A stretch of 64,000 nt of DNA from the NCBI GenBank assembly GCA_009886625.1, contig QXZA01000023.1, forward strand, positions 20,627 through 84,626. Direction: 5' to 3'. The notes beneath the pieces are model-generated. The model was not told the DNA's origin. It saw only the letters and a list, made by a program, of their open reading frames with translations, and did no database searches. Below, in pieces: positions 26,344 through 35,096 of this stretch. The position numbers and the translations under genes are program-made. Each line of letters begins with the position of its first letter. Position 1 is the first letter of the stretch. The stretch comes from Flavobacteriaceae bacterium. Its GTDB lineage: Bacteria > Bacteroidota > Bacteroidia > Flavobacteriales > Flavobacteriaceae.

Positions 26344-27432
26344 TTAGTCTTTAAAGACCCTTTTGATTCGGGGACCTAAACTGCTGAGTAATTCATAGCT
26401 GATTGAATTTCCATCCTGTGCAAAAGCAGAAGCTTTTTTAGTATGACCAAAAAATTCTACAGTTTCACCCTCTTTACAATCAACAGTTGTAACGTCCACC
26501 ATAAGAAGATCCATACAGACATTTCCTACTATAGGGGCTTGTTTGCCATGAATCAACACACTGCCCTTGTGATGTCCATAATGCCTTCCAATTCCATCTG
26601 CATGGCCTATGGGTAGCGTTGCAATTTTAGTGTCATTTGGGGCTTTCCAGCCATGATCGTATCCTATAAATCCACCTTTTTTAACCTGATGTATTTGTGA
26701 AATAGTACTTTGCAATACACCAAGGGGTTTAAGTTCTGCCTCCCAATGGGGGTGATTGGCAAACCCATGTAAGGCAATACCACAACGTACCATATCAAAT
26801 TGATATTCCGGATAATTAAAAACCCCCGAACTGTTTAACAAATGGAATTTTGGAGGTTGATCTGACAGCTTTTCGTGTTTAGTTTTTAAGGCTTTAAAGA
26901 GTTCAATCTGACGCTCACAAAGGGAAGAAGGTCGTTTTGCTTCAGAGGCTGCTAAATGGGAATAGATGCTTTCCACTTTGAAACAGTTATTTTTTATCTG
27001 TTCTATCACCCAATCACACTGATCAGGACTAAACCCTAATCGATTTAAGCCTGTATTGTATTTGATGTGAATGGGGTATTGTTTGATTTTCTTTTTGAGG
27101 AGGATTGATTTAAAATTTTCCATCAGGGCCTGACTATAAAGACAGGGTTCGAGACAAGAGGTTAAAAGTGATTCTAGATTATTGATCTGAGGATAAAACA
27201 CCATAATAGGAATCTTGATTCCTTCATTTCGTAGTTGCTCTCCCTCTTCTACATAAGCTACGGCAAGATAGGATACACCTAGTTTTACTAAACGTTTTGC
27301 TATGGCTATTGAAGAACTCCCATATGCAGCAGCTTTAACAACTCCTACAAGCTGTGTTTTGGGTAGTATTTTTGATCGTAAATAAGTATAGTTATGATCT
27401 AGATGCGAAAGATGGAGCGTGAGTGTGTTCAA
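26344..27432 (-). CDS. alr: Alanine racemase
   Basis: The 362-residue PLP enzyme converts L-alanine to D-alanine for peptidoglycan. The PLP Lys is about residue 33 in VVKAAAYG, where most family members have VKANAYGHG; the second Ala is a common replacement in Bacteroidota. The fold-III barrel and the C-terminal domain with SYELLSSLGPR are present. The gene starts 17 nt after tdk, on the same strand, an arrangement seen in many Flavobacteriia. Confidence 0.94.
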   Translation of the reverse strand: MNTLTLHLSHLDHNYTYLRSKILPKTQLVGVVKAAAYGSSSIAIAKRLVKLGVSYLAVAYVEEGEQLRNEGIKIPIMVFYPQINNLESLLTSCLEPCLYSQALMENFKSILLKKKIKQYPIHIKYNTGLNRLGFSPDQCDWVIEQIKNNCFKVESIYSHLAASEAKRPSSLCERQIELFKALKTKHEKLSDQPPKFHLLNSSGVFNYPEYQFDMVRCGIALHGFANHPHWEAELKPLGVLQSTISQIHQVKKGGFIGYDHGWKAPNDTKIATLPIGHADGIGRHYGHHKGSVLIHGKQAPIVGNVCMDLLMVDVTTVDCKEGETVEFFGHTKKASAFAQDGNSISYELLSSLGPRIKRVFKD

Positions 27433-27449
27433 GTGTATCGTTTTCCAGA

Positions 27450-28046
27450 CTATTTGGAGTCCTTTTTTTTCTGAATGTTCGCTTTAAAGAAGGCAGCTCT
27501 AGAGAGGGGCTCGTAGCTTTCTTTTTCTCCCAAAAGGACTATGGAATTATTTTCACTCGTTCTAAAACTGTGATTTGCAAGTCCTCCTGTTCGTGTACAG
27601 ATAGCATGAACTTTAGTAATATATTCTGCAGTAGCCATTAATGCAGGCATAGGACCAAAAGGATTTCCTTGAAAATCCATATCCAAACCAGCAACGATAA
27701 CACGGACTCCGTTATTAGCCAAGTCGTTACATACTTTTACGATCTCATCATCAAAAAATTGTGCTTCATCAATACCTACTACATCGCAGCCATCGGCTAA
27801 GATGGGAATGTTAGCGGCAGCGGGTACAGGTGTTGAGGGAATTTGATTTTGATCATGAGAAGTAACCAATTCATCGTCATAGCGAAGGTCAATCGCAGGT
27901 TTGAAAATCTCGATTTTTTGTTTGGCAAATTGGGCTCTTTTGAGACGTCTGATGAGTTCTTCTGTTTTTCCAGAAAACATGGAGCCACAGATGACCTCTA
28001 TCCATCCAAATTGTTCGTTTGACTTTAAGGTATTTTCTAAAAACAT
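27450..28046 (-). CDS. tdk: Thymidine kinase
   Basis: A 198-residue enzyme that phosphorylates thymidine to dTMP in the salvage pathway. The start is ATG 28046 ([14 protein letters not shown]); the longer upstream ORF overlaps the divergent gene and is not expected. The P-loop is GSMFSGKT and the base-binding region is DEAQFF. The C-terminal lasso domain that usually binds zinc through four Cys or His has only one, in AICTRTGG; the following pair is replaced by SRAAFF. Loss of zinc ligands is also known in other Bacteroidota sequences as far as I recall. Confidence 0.95.
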   Translation of the reverse strand: MFLENTLKSNEQFGWIEVICGSMFSGKTEELIRRLKRAQFAKQKIEIFKPAIDLRYDDELVTSHDQNQIPSTPVPAAANIPILADGCDVVGIDEAQFFDDEIVKVCNDLANNGVRVIVAGLDMDFQGNPFGPMPALMATAEYITKVHAICTRTGGLANHSFRTSENNSIVLLGEKESYEPLSRAAFFKANIQKKKDSK

Positions 28047-28131
28047 TTTGTAATTTTCAACTTGAAAACAGATTTTTTTGACCCTTAAAAACAAAGGTAT
28101 TAAAATCTCGCGGGTTGATGTACCAAAAATC

Positions 28132-28815
28132 ATGATAGAACAAATAAAAAGTGCTTTAACGAAATGGGCGGAAAAAGTTCTCAAAAACGAAAGTAATTGG
28201 GAAACAGAGCAAACACACGCTGCAATTCAGCGACTTTACGAAATTTCAGTTTATTATAAACTTCTTCAAGAAGAAGAAGTCCAAAACGCTAAAAAATGGG
28301 GACGTTATCAAAATGAACTTAAAACTGTTCTCGATGCGCTAAACCCATCAGAAATAGAGGAAAAAAGTGAGCCAGAGGAAGAAGATTTGGAAGTTCCCCC
28401 ATTGATGGATACCATAAAAAACATGGTCACTGAAATGCCAGAGATAGAGTCCTATGCGACTCTTTTTGAAAATGTTAAAGATACTCCTACATTTATAACG
28501 AAAGAAGAAGCATCTTCTTCTGAAATAATTTTAGAGCCCAAAGTAGGAGAAGAAGAAAGAAAAAACATCAATGATATTTTTGCTAAAACGGTGAGTATTG
28601 ATTTGAATGACCGTCTCTCTTTTATCAAACATTTGTTTGAGGAAGATGTGAGTGCTTATGAACGGGTTCTTTCTCAGATAGTGACTTTTGAGCGATGGGA
28701 AGAAGTTGAACTATTTATAAAGCAAATGGTAAAACCGGAGTATAAAAATTGGAGTGACAAAACAGCGATTGAAGAACGGTTTTTAACTATTTTACAGAAA
28801 AATTTTAGTGTTTAA
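28132..28815 (+). CDS. Conserved hypothetical protein, acidic
   Basis: The 227-residue protein is cytoplasmic by absence of a signal. The start is taken at ATG 28132 ([12 protein letters not shown]) because upstream sequence is in the region between the divergent tdk gene and this one. The first 85 residues are helical and rich in Gln and Lys, a Glu-rich low-complexity stretch (residues about 95-110) follows, and the C-terminal part ends in a helical segment. I do not recognise a named domain. It is followed 41 nt downstream by rsmI, so a link to ribosome or envelope maintenance is possible but unsupported. Confidence 0.6.
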   Translation: MIEQIKSALTKWAEKVLKNESNWETEQTHAAIQRLYEISVYYKLLQEEEVQNAKKWGRYQNELKTVLDALNPSEIEEKSEPEEEDLEVPPLMDTIKNMVTEMPEIESYATLFENVKDTPTFITKEEASSSEIILEPKVGEEERKNINDIFAKTVSIDLNDRLSFIKHLFEEDVSAYERVLSQIVTFERWEEVELFIKQMVKPEYKNWSDKTAIEERFLTILQKNFSV

Positions 28816-28856
28816 AGTCATTTTTTAATCACCACTAATCCTTAAAATAAAAAGAA

Positions 28857-29528
28857 GTGATCTATTTGATCCCCACACCCGTAGGTAATTTAGAGGACAT
28901 GACCTTTCGGGCAGTTCGCTTACTGAAGGAAGTAGATTTGATTTTGGCAGAGGATACTCGGGTTAGCTTAAAGCTCTTAAAACATTTTGAAATTGACACC
29001 CCCTATCAGAGTTTTCATATGCACAATGAGCATCATAAAGTTCAGCAGGTGATCAATCAACTCAAAAACGGTAAAACCATAGGCTTGATTTCGGACGCAG
29101 GAACACCCGGAATTTCTGACCCTGGATTTTTAATGGTTCGTGAAGCCTTAAAAGAAGAAATAAAAGTGCAATGTCTGCCAGGACCTACCGCATTAATTCC
29201 AGCTTTAGTTCAAAGTGGAATTCCTTGTGATCGTTTTATTTTCGAGGGATTTTTACCTCCCAAAAAAGGGAGACAAACCCGACTTCAACAGATGGCTGAA
29301 GAGCCAAGAACGCAGGTGTTTTATGAGTCTCCTCACAAGCTTGTAAAAACTTTAGAACAGTTGGTACAGTATTTTGGAGCGGGTCGAATAATAGCTGTAG
29401 TCCGAGAAATTTCAAAACTGTATGAAAGTACTTTTAGAGGAACTACATCAGAAGGCCTTCAATTCTTTCAAAGTCATCCCCCAAAAGGCGAATTTGTCAT
29501 TGTGATTGAAGGCAAGAAAACCCCGTAA
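28857..29528 (+). CDS. rsmI: 16S rRNA 2'-O-ribose (C1402) methyltransferase
   Basis: The 223-residue protein begins with GTG at 28857. It has the SAM-dependent tetrapyrrole methylase-fold signature: LIPTPVGNLEDMTFRAVR, then AEDTRVSLKLL and the SDAGTPGISDPG motif that is typical of RsmI. It methylates the ribose of cytidine 1402 of 16S rRNA. Length (about 220) fits the shorter Bacteroidota forms. Its stop at 29528 is 2 nt before recJ, so the two are co-transcribed. Confidence 0.95.
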   Translation: MIYLIPTPVGNLEDMTFRAVRLLKEVDLILAEDTRVSLKLLKHFEIDTPYQSFHMHNEHHKVQQVINQLKNGKTIGLISDAGTPGISDPGFLMVREALKEEIKVQCLPGPTALIPALVQSGIPCDRFIFEGFLPPKKGRQTRLQQMAEEPRTQVFYESPHKLVKTLEQLVQYFGAGRIIAVVREISKLYESTFRGTTSEGLQFFQSHPPKGEFVIVIEGKKTP

Positions 29529-29530
29529 TC

Positions 29531-31222
29531 ATGAAATGGATTGCCCAACCTCTTGCTTCAGAAAGAACAGCAGAACATTTGTCAGAAGTGTTGGGAGTAT
29601 CTCCTGTAATCTCTCAATTACTAGCACAAAGGGGAATTGATTCTTATGATCAAGCTAAAGCTTTTTTTAGGCCTACATGGGAACAGCTGCATGATCCCTT
29701 TTTGATGCAAGATATGACGGTTGCAGTGGATCGTATTGTCACTGCAATAGAACGGCAAGAAAAGGTGATGGTTTTTGGGGATTATGATGTTGATGGAACA
29801 AGCGCTGTAGCATTAGTGTATTCTTATTTAAAAGATGAAATTGAACATTTAACCCCTTATATTCCCGATCGTTATAAGGAGGGATATGGGATTTCTATTG
29901 CAGGTATTGATACTGCAAAAGCGGAGGGTGTAAGTTTAATTATTACTTTAGATTGTGGAATTAAAGCCATTAATCAAGTGACTTATGCAAAAAATTTAGG
30001 TATAGACTTTGTGATCTGTGATCATCATTTACCTGGAGATCAATTACCAGAGGCTACAGCCGTTTTAGATCCAAAACGTTCTGATTGTGCTTACCCTTTC
30101 AAAGAGTTATGCGGTTGCGGAATTGGGTTTAAGTTAATCCAGGCGTTACAACAACAGAAGCAACTCCCTGAGGAAGCTTTATTTCCCTATCTTGATCTCG
30201 TAGCGACAGCCATTGCTGCGGATATTGTTCCCATTATTGGTGAGAATAGAATTTTAACATTTTTGGGAATCGAACAGCTAAATCGACAGCCAAGAAATGG
30301 ATTTCAATTTTTCTTAAAAGCCTTAAAGAAGCCGGTTCGTGTAACCGATTTAGTTTTTGTGATTGCTCCACGGATTAACGCCGCAGGAAGAATGGATCAT
30401 GGACTCAATGCGGTTCAACTACTTATCGCTAAGGATCCAGAAGAAGCGCTTCCTATAGCGAGATCAATTGAATTTTATAATTCTGAACGTCGTGCAACAG
30501 ATGAGCGCATTAAGCAAGAAGCCTTACAACAGATCTTATTAAATGAACAACAAGAAACTTTTTCTACAGTTGTATTTCATTCTTCTTGGCATAAAGGAGT
30601 CATTGGAATTGTGGCTTCACGTCTAATTGAAACTTATTATCGCCCCACCGTTGTATTAACAGAATCAGAGGGGATATTGTCTGGCTCTGTTCGCTCTGTA
30701 AGAGGGTTTGATGTGCATAAAGCTTTGGAAGCTTGTAAAAGGCATATGATTCAATTTGGAGGACATAAATATGCCGCAGGATTAACATTAAAGCCAGAAC
30801 AACTTGAGGGATTTGTGGAAACCTTTGAAGCCTATGTAAAAGAGTATATTTTGCCAGAACAACGCCTCCCTAGTTTGACTTATGATCTTGTTTTGAGTTT
30901 TGATGTACTCACTCATAAGCTATTGAGAATTTTAAATCAAATGGGTCCTTTTGGACCAAAAAATATGCGTCCTGTATTTGTAACACATCATTGTAAAGAT
31001 ACTGGAAACACCCGCCTTGTAGGTAAAAAAGAAGAACACCTTAAACTTGAGATTACAGATCAATCAGGTGTCAAAATTCAAGGAATTGCTTTTGGAATGG
31101 GTGAACATTTGATTTCGATAAAGAATCAAATTCCTTTTTCAATTTTATACACGCTTGAAGAAAACGAGTATAATGGAATTGTTAGCCTTCAACTCAAGGT
31201 TAAAGACCTCAAGTTTGAGTAA
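29531..31222 (+). CDS. recJ: Single-stranded-DNA-specific exonuclease
   Basis: The 563-residue nuclease degrades single-stranded DNA 5' to 3' in recombination and mismatch repair. It shows the DHH-family motifs: VFGDYDVDGTSAVA, then VICDHHLPGD, and near the middle APRINAAGRMDHG and the C-terminal GGHKYAAGLTL of the DHHA1 domain. An OB-type C-terminal domain follows. Length is as expected. It lies 2 nt after rsmI and ends 15 nt before convergent pgi. Confidence 0.96.
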   Translation: MKWIAQPLASERTAEHLSEVLGVSPVISQLLAQRGIDSYDQAKAFFRPTWEQLHDPFLMQDMTVAVDRIVTAIERQEKVMVFGDYDVDGTSAVALVYSYLKDEIEHLTPYIPDRYKEGYGISIAGIDTAKAEGVSLIITLDCGIKAINQVTYAKNLGIDFVICDHHLPGDQLPEATAVLDPKRSDCAYPFKELCGCGIGFKLIQALQQQKQLPEEALFPYLDLVATAIAADIVPIIGENRILTFLGIEQLNRQPRNGFQFFLKALKKPVRVTDLVFVIAPRINAAGRMDHGLNAVQLLIAKDPEEALPIARSIEFYNSERRATDERIKQEALQQILLNEQQETFSTVVFHSSWHKGVIGIVASRLIETYYRPTVVLTESEGILSGSVRSVRGFDVHKALEACKRHMIQFGGHKYAAGLTLKPEQLEGFVETFEAYVKEYILPEQRLPSLTYDLVLSFDVLTHKLLRILNQMGPFGPKNMRPVFVTHHCKDTGNTRLVGKKEEHLKLEITDQSGVKIQGIAFGMGEHLISIKNQIPFSILYTLEENEYNGIVSLQLKVKDLKFE

Positions 31223-31237
31223 TAAACTCCGTTTTAT

Positions 31238-32881
31238 TTAATCAGCAATATGCTTTAAGAGTGCCGATGTAGATTTGTCGTGTGCATGCTGTCCTTTGCC
31301 TTTAATGTCTTCCAGAACAACATTGGCTAGTTGTTTTCCTAATTCTACTCCCCATTGATCGTAACTATAGATGTTCCATAAAATTCCTTGCACAAAAATC
31401 TTATGCTCGTATAGTGCAATCAAAGCTCCCAATGAAGCTGGAGTTAAGGAATCGATTAATAAGGTATTGGTGGGTTTATTTCCTTCAAAAACTTTAAACG
31501 GAGCGATCTTTTCCTGGGTTTCTGGAGAGAGTCCACTTGCTTCTAGCTCTTTGTTTACTTGGTCACGGGTCTTTCCATTCATCAAGGCTTCGGTTTGTGC
31601 AACAAAATTGGCCAATAATTTATCTTGGTGGTCTTTGTTTCCGTATAGTGATTTTTTGAATCCTATGAAATCTGCAGGAATTAACTTGGTTCCCTGATGA
31701 ATCAGTTGGAAGAAGGCATGTTGTGCATTAGTTCCTGAAGCGCCCCATATAATAGTTCCTGTTTGATAATTCACTCTATGGCCATCACGGCCTATACTTT
31801 TTCCATTACTTTCCATTATTCCTTGTTGTAAATAGGCAGGAAGGTTTCTAAGGTATTGAGTATAAGGAATAATTGCTTCGCTTTCAGCATTCCAAAAGTT
31901 GTTGTACCAGATACTAATTAGAGCAAGAACCACAGGAATGTTTTGGTCAAAAGATGCGTCTTGAAAATGGGCATCCATCTTTCCAGCCCCTTTCAAAAGT
32001 TGCTCAAAGTTTTTTGGTCCAACGGCTAAACAGATACTCAGACCTACAGTACTCCATAACGAAAATCGACCTCCCACCCAATCATTCATTGGGAAGGTGT
32101 TTTCTGACGAGATTCCAAAAGCAGCTGTTTTTTCTGTATTGGTAGATACCGCAACAAAATGTTTAGTAATTGCTTCTTTTGGAGCTTGACTTAAAAACCA
32201 AGTCCTAATACTATTTGCATTACTAATCGTTTCTTGGGTTGTAAAGGTTTTTGAAACGATAACAAAAAGGGTTGTTTCAGGATCGAGATCTTTCATGATT
32301 TCTTGATGATGGTCTCCCTCTACATTCGAAACAAAGCGAACCTCTAAGTGGTTTTTGTAGTGTTCCAAGGCCTCAACGACCATGGCAGGTCCTAAGTCTG
32401 AACCACCAATTCCAATATTGACAATATGGGTAATGGGTTTTCCTGTGTATCCCTTCCATTTTCCAGAAATTACTTGATCACAGAACGCATTCATTTTCTT
32501 TAATGTGGCTTCAAGATTAGGTAGCACATTTTCTCCTTCAACAAGAACAGGGTCATTTTTTAGCGTTCTTGAAGCGGAATGTAAAACGGCTCGATCTTCC
32601 GTAACATTAATTTTTTCTCCAGAAAACTGCGCTTCTATGGCCTGTTTTAAGTTTCCTTCTTGGGCCAGTTGGAGTAACAAATCGAACCCTTTTTTATCCA
32701 ACCTATTCTTTGAAAAATCTACGTAAAAGTCTTCCCATTGTATTACAGTATAGTCCAAACGCTTTGGTTCGTTTTCAAAGTGAGTTTTAAGCGAAATTTG
32801 ATTAATATTTTCGAAATGCCTTTTGAGGGATTCCCAAACATTTAATTGAGTTGGATTGGTATCAGGAAGGATCTTTTGCAT
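31238..32881 (-). CDS. pgi: Glucose-6-phosphate isomerase
   Basis: The 547-residue glycolytic enzyme interconverts glucose-6-phosphate and fructose-6-phosphate. Start at ATG 32881 (MQKILPDTNPTQLNVW) agrees with the family; a longer reading would extend into the upstream peptidase gene. Conserved parts are GIGGSDLGPAMVVEAL, the sugar-phosphate loop SKTFTTQET, GGRFSLWS, the catalytic Glu in QGIMESNGKS, and KHIAD near the end. The start overlaps the stop of the M23 peptidase gene by 20 nt. Its position on the minus strand downstream of that gene suggests shared transcription. Confidence 0.96.
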   Translation of the reverse strand: MQKILPDTNPTQLNVWESLKRHFENINQISLKTHFENEPKRLDYTVIQWEDFYVDFSKNRLDKKGFDLLLQLAQEGNLKQAIEAQFSGEKINVTEDRAVLHSASRTLKNDPVLVEGENVLPNLEATLKKMNAFCDQVISGKWKGYTGKPITHIVNIGIGGSDLGPAMVVEALEHYKNHLEVRFVSNVEGDHHQEIMKDLDPETTLFVIVSKTFTTQETISNANSIRTWFLSQAPKEAITKHFVAVSTNTEKTAAFGISSENTFPMNDWVGGRFSLWSTVGLSICLAVGPKNFEQLLKGAGKMDAHFQDASFDQNIPVVLALISIWYNNFWNAESEAIIPYTQYLRNLPAYLQQGIMESNGKSIGRDGHRVNYQTGTIIWGASGTNAQHAFFQLIHQGTKLIPADFIGFKKSLYGNKDHQDKLLANFVAQTEALMNGKTRDQVNKELEASGLSPETQEKIAPFKVFEGNKPTNTLLIDSLTPASLGALIALYEHKIFVQGILWNIYSYDQWGVELGKQLANVVLEDIKGKGQHAHDKSTSALLKHIAD

Positions 32882-34151
32882 TTGGTGTTTTGTTGTTATA
32901 TACTGTAATTCCTTCTTGAGGAGCATCTTCAAAAGGAATACAGTCGAGTTTTGTTTTATAAGGGATAATATATTCGGCAAATTTAGATTTTAAGTCTGAA
33001 GAAATAGGTTTGGCATCAGGAAGTTTTTGTTTAAAGGGATCCACTTGTTTTCCATTTTTCCAAAACCGATAACAAACATGAGGGCCAGAGGTGTTTCCAG
33101 TCATTCCCACCCAGCCGATGACATCTCCTTGTTCTACAAATTGCCCTGCCTTAACCTTTCTCTTTTTCATGTGCAAATATTGTGTAGAGTAGGTGCCGTT
33201 GTGTTTAATGGTTACATAATTACCATTTCCCTTTGTATAACTAGCTTTAACAACAGTTCCATTGGCAGTAGCTAATATGGGAGTGCCTACTGAAGCTGCA
33301 AAATCAGTTCCTTTGTGAGGTCGAATTCGGTTTCCATAATAGGCGATTCGTCTTCTTAAGTTATATCGTGAAGAAACGCGATTGAATTTTAAGGGTCCTT
33401 GTAAAAAAGCCCGCCTTAAGCTTTTGGCATTATCGTCAAAGTAATCTACGATTCCTTTTTCTGGATCTCCAATAAACTCAAAGGCATAAAGTGGTTTTCC
33501 TTTGTGTTCAAAATAGGCCGCTTTGATTCGTTCAATACCAACAGAGATGGAGTCATCAACAAATTTTTCTGTATAGATTACTTTAAAGCGATCTCCTTTT
33601 TGTAATCTGAAAAAATCGACTGTCCATGCATATACATCAGAGAGATAATAGGTTAAACTCTCATTGATTCCACTATTCTGCATCGTCTCGTAAAGAGAGC
33701 TTTCTATGATTCCGGAGGCTTCTAATTCTACAGTTCGAGTAGGCTTTATTACTTCTTTTCCATACAAACTGTCGCGCAAATGAATGACAGAAAAGGCTGA
33801 AACGCCAGGGTGATATACAAAGTATTCTGGAGTGGCGAGGCTGTCTTTACTATAAAATAGACTGTAAGGTTTTCCTACATTAAGCTTTCGAACATTTACT
33901 TTTCCTTTTATAGCCTGAAGAATACTATATACTTCAGGATAATCTATTCCATTTTCTTCTAGAATTTTTCCAAAGGTATCTCCACGTCTAATCTTTTTTT
34001 CTTGAAGTTCGAAATGGTTGAGGTCAATTCCATAATGGAGATCGGGTTGAGTTTCTATTACTGGAGTTGCGTTTTCTTTTGTGGTGTTTTCTCCTCCATT
34101 ATTGCATGAAATTAGTAAGAAAAAGAAGAGAAGTGTTACCGCCCGAATCAT
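32862..34151 (-). CDS. M23-family metallopeptidase lipoprotein
   Basis: The 429-residue protein has a lipoprotein signal (LLISC, Cys about 16), an OapA/LysM-like region with RRGDTFGKILEE, and a C-terminal LytM/M23 domain that would cut peptidoglycan crosslinks. Zinc-binding parts are HKGTDFAAS and YLHMKKR. The usual second motif HxH is HVC (GPHVCYRFW), so Cys stands where a His ligand or the catalytic His normally lies. In Bacteroidota cell-wall peptidases such a change can still be active, but that is unproven. It overlaps pgi by 20 nt. Confidence 0.88.
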   Translation of the reverse strand: MIRAVTLLFFFLLISCNNGGENTTKENATPVIETQPDLHYGIDLNHFELQEKKIRRGDTFGKILEENGIDYPEVYSILQAIKGKVNVRKLNVGKPYSLFYSKDSLATPEYFVYHPGVSAFSVIHLRDSLYGKEVIKPTRTVELEASGIIESSLYETMQNSGINESLTYYLSDVYAWTVDFFRLQKGDRFKVIYTEKFVDDSISVGIERIKAAYFEHKGKPLYAFEFIGDPEKGIVDYFDDNAKSLRRAFLQGPLKFNRVSSRYNLRRRIAYYGNRIRPHKGTDFAASVGTPILATANGTVVKASYTKGNGNYVTIKHNGTYSTQYLHMKKRKVKAGQFVEQGDVIGWVGMTGNTSGPHVCYRFWKNGKQVDPFKQKLPDAKPISSDLKSKFAEYIIPYKTKLDCIPFEDAPQEGITVYNNKTPNAKDPS

Positions 34152-34233
34152 AAAGTTGTTTTGTGCAAATTTCTAAACTTAAAATGAAAAATGAAAAAAG
34201 GAATGAAAAAGTTATCCTCTTTTTCTATACAGT

Positions 34234-35031
34234 TTAGTTTACGCTGATTTTAAAAGGATATTTCAAGTTTTTAAAATTCTCAATATCCGCTTTTATAGAA
34301 CCCACTAGGATGTCTGCTTGAAGTCGAATAGGAAGTTTATTTTGATCGTCAGAAACCCACAGAGTGACGCTCTCTTGCTCTTTAAAAACCCTTCCTGACT
34401 GCACTACTGGCCGAAATTTTAGGCAGCTTACATCTCCAAATTTACTGTTGACGACTTCTTTTCCAAGATATTTGAGTTTGAAAACATAGTTTTCCTGATC
34501 GAAAAACATATTTATGTCAAAGCTTTCATTTACCTTAATTTCTTTTTCAGGGTAAAAATTTCTTAAAAAGTAAAAACAAGAAATTAGATCCTGAACATTG
34601 TGCTCAATATCAAATTCTTCAATTGTTTTTTTCTTTTTATTGTTGACTGAGGCTTTATTGAGAGTATGGTCAAAGTTGATTTCCACATTTTTAGTATATC
34701 CTCCTTCGTTAATGTCTCGAATAAATTTATAAGGTTGGATGGAACTTGCGTCAAAATAACTTTCATAATAATCCTCTACTTTGAAAAACCAATTAGCAAT
34801 TCCTGTGGTTTCTCCAAAGGCCTTAGCATGAAAAACGGGTTTCCCATTGAGTGTATCTCTTTCAAGAGACAAGGTAGCATAACTTGCATTTAAGAATCCA
34901 TAATGAATACGTAGTTGAAACCATTCGCCGTCTTGGAAAGGGACGGAAGGTTCATTTGTATTTGCTGGGATTGGTTGCGAATAACTTGCAAAGATTCCCA
35001 GAAACAGTAGTACAAATACGTTTTTAATCAT
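34234..35031 (-). CDS. DUF3108 domain-containing secreted protein
   Basis: The 265-residue protein starts with a signal peptide (MIKNVFVLLFLGIFASYSQ) cut after SYS. The mature part shows the DUF3108 arrangement: an N-terminal beta-rich part with GEWFQLRIHYG, a mid part with FFDQENYVFKLKYLGKEVV, and the C-terminal FRPVVQSG. It is predicted to be periplasmic, and family members form a lipocalin-like barrel. Its function is not known. It lies 65 nt after uvrC (minus strand) and 82 nt before the M23 peptidase. Confidence 0.85.
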   Translation of the reverse strand: MIKNVFVLLFLGIFASYSQPIPANTNEPSVPFQDGEWFQLRIHYGFLNASYATLSLERDTLNGKPVFHAKAFGETTGIANWFFKVEDYYESYFDASSIQPYKFIRDINEGGYTKNVEINFDHTLNKASVNNKKKKTIEEFDIEHNVQDLISCFYFLRNFYPEKEIKVNESFDINMFFDQENYVFKLKYLGKEVVNSKFGDVSCLKFRPVVQSGRVFKEQESVTLWVSDDQNKLPIRLQADILVGSIKADIENFKNLKYPFKISVN

Positions 35032-35096
35032 GCCTTAAAGGTAACAATTCCATGAGTGTTTTTTGAAACGTTCACGTTGATAAAATGTTAAATAAT

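Noticed and set aside
28047-28184. Extended thymidine kinase start
   Set aside because: It overlaps the divergent upstream gene and lacks conservation logic; MFLENTLK at 28046 is the typical start.
31371-31697. 108-codon plus-strand open frame
   Set aside because: Antisense to pgi; no recognisable domain.
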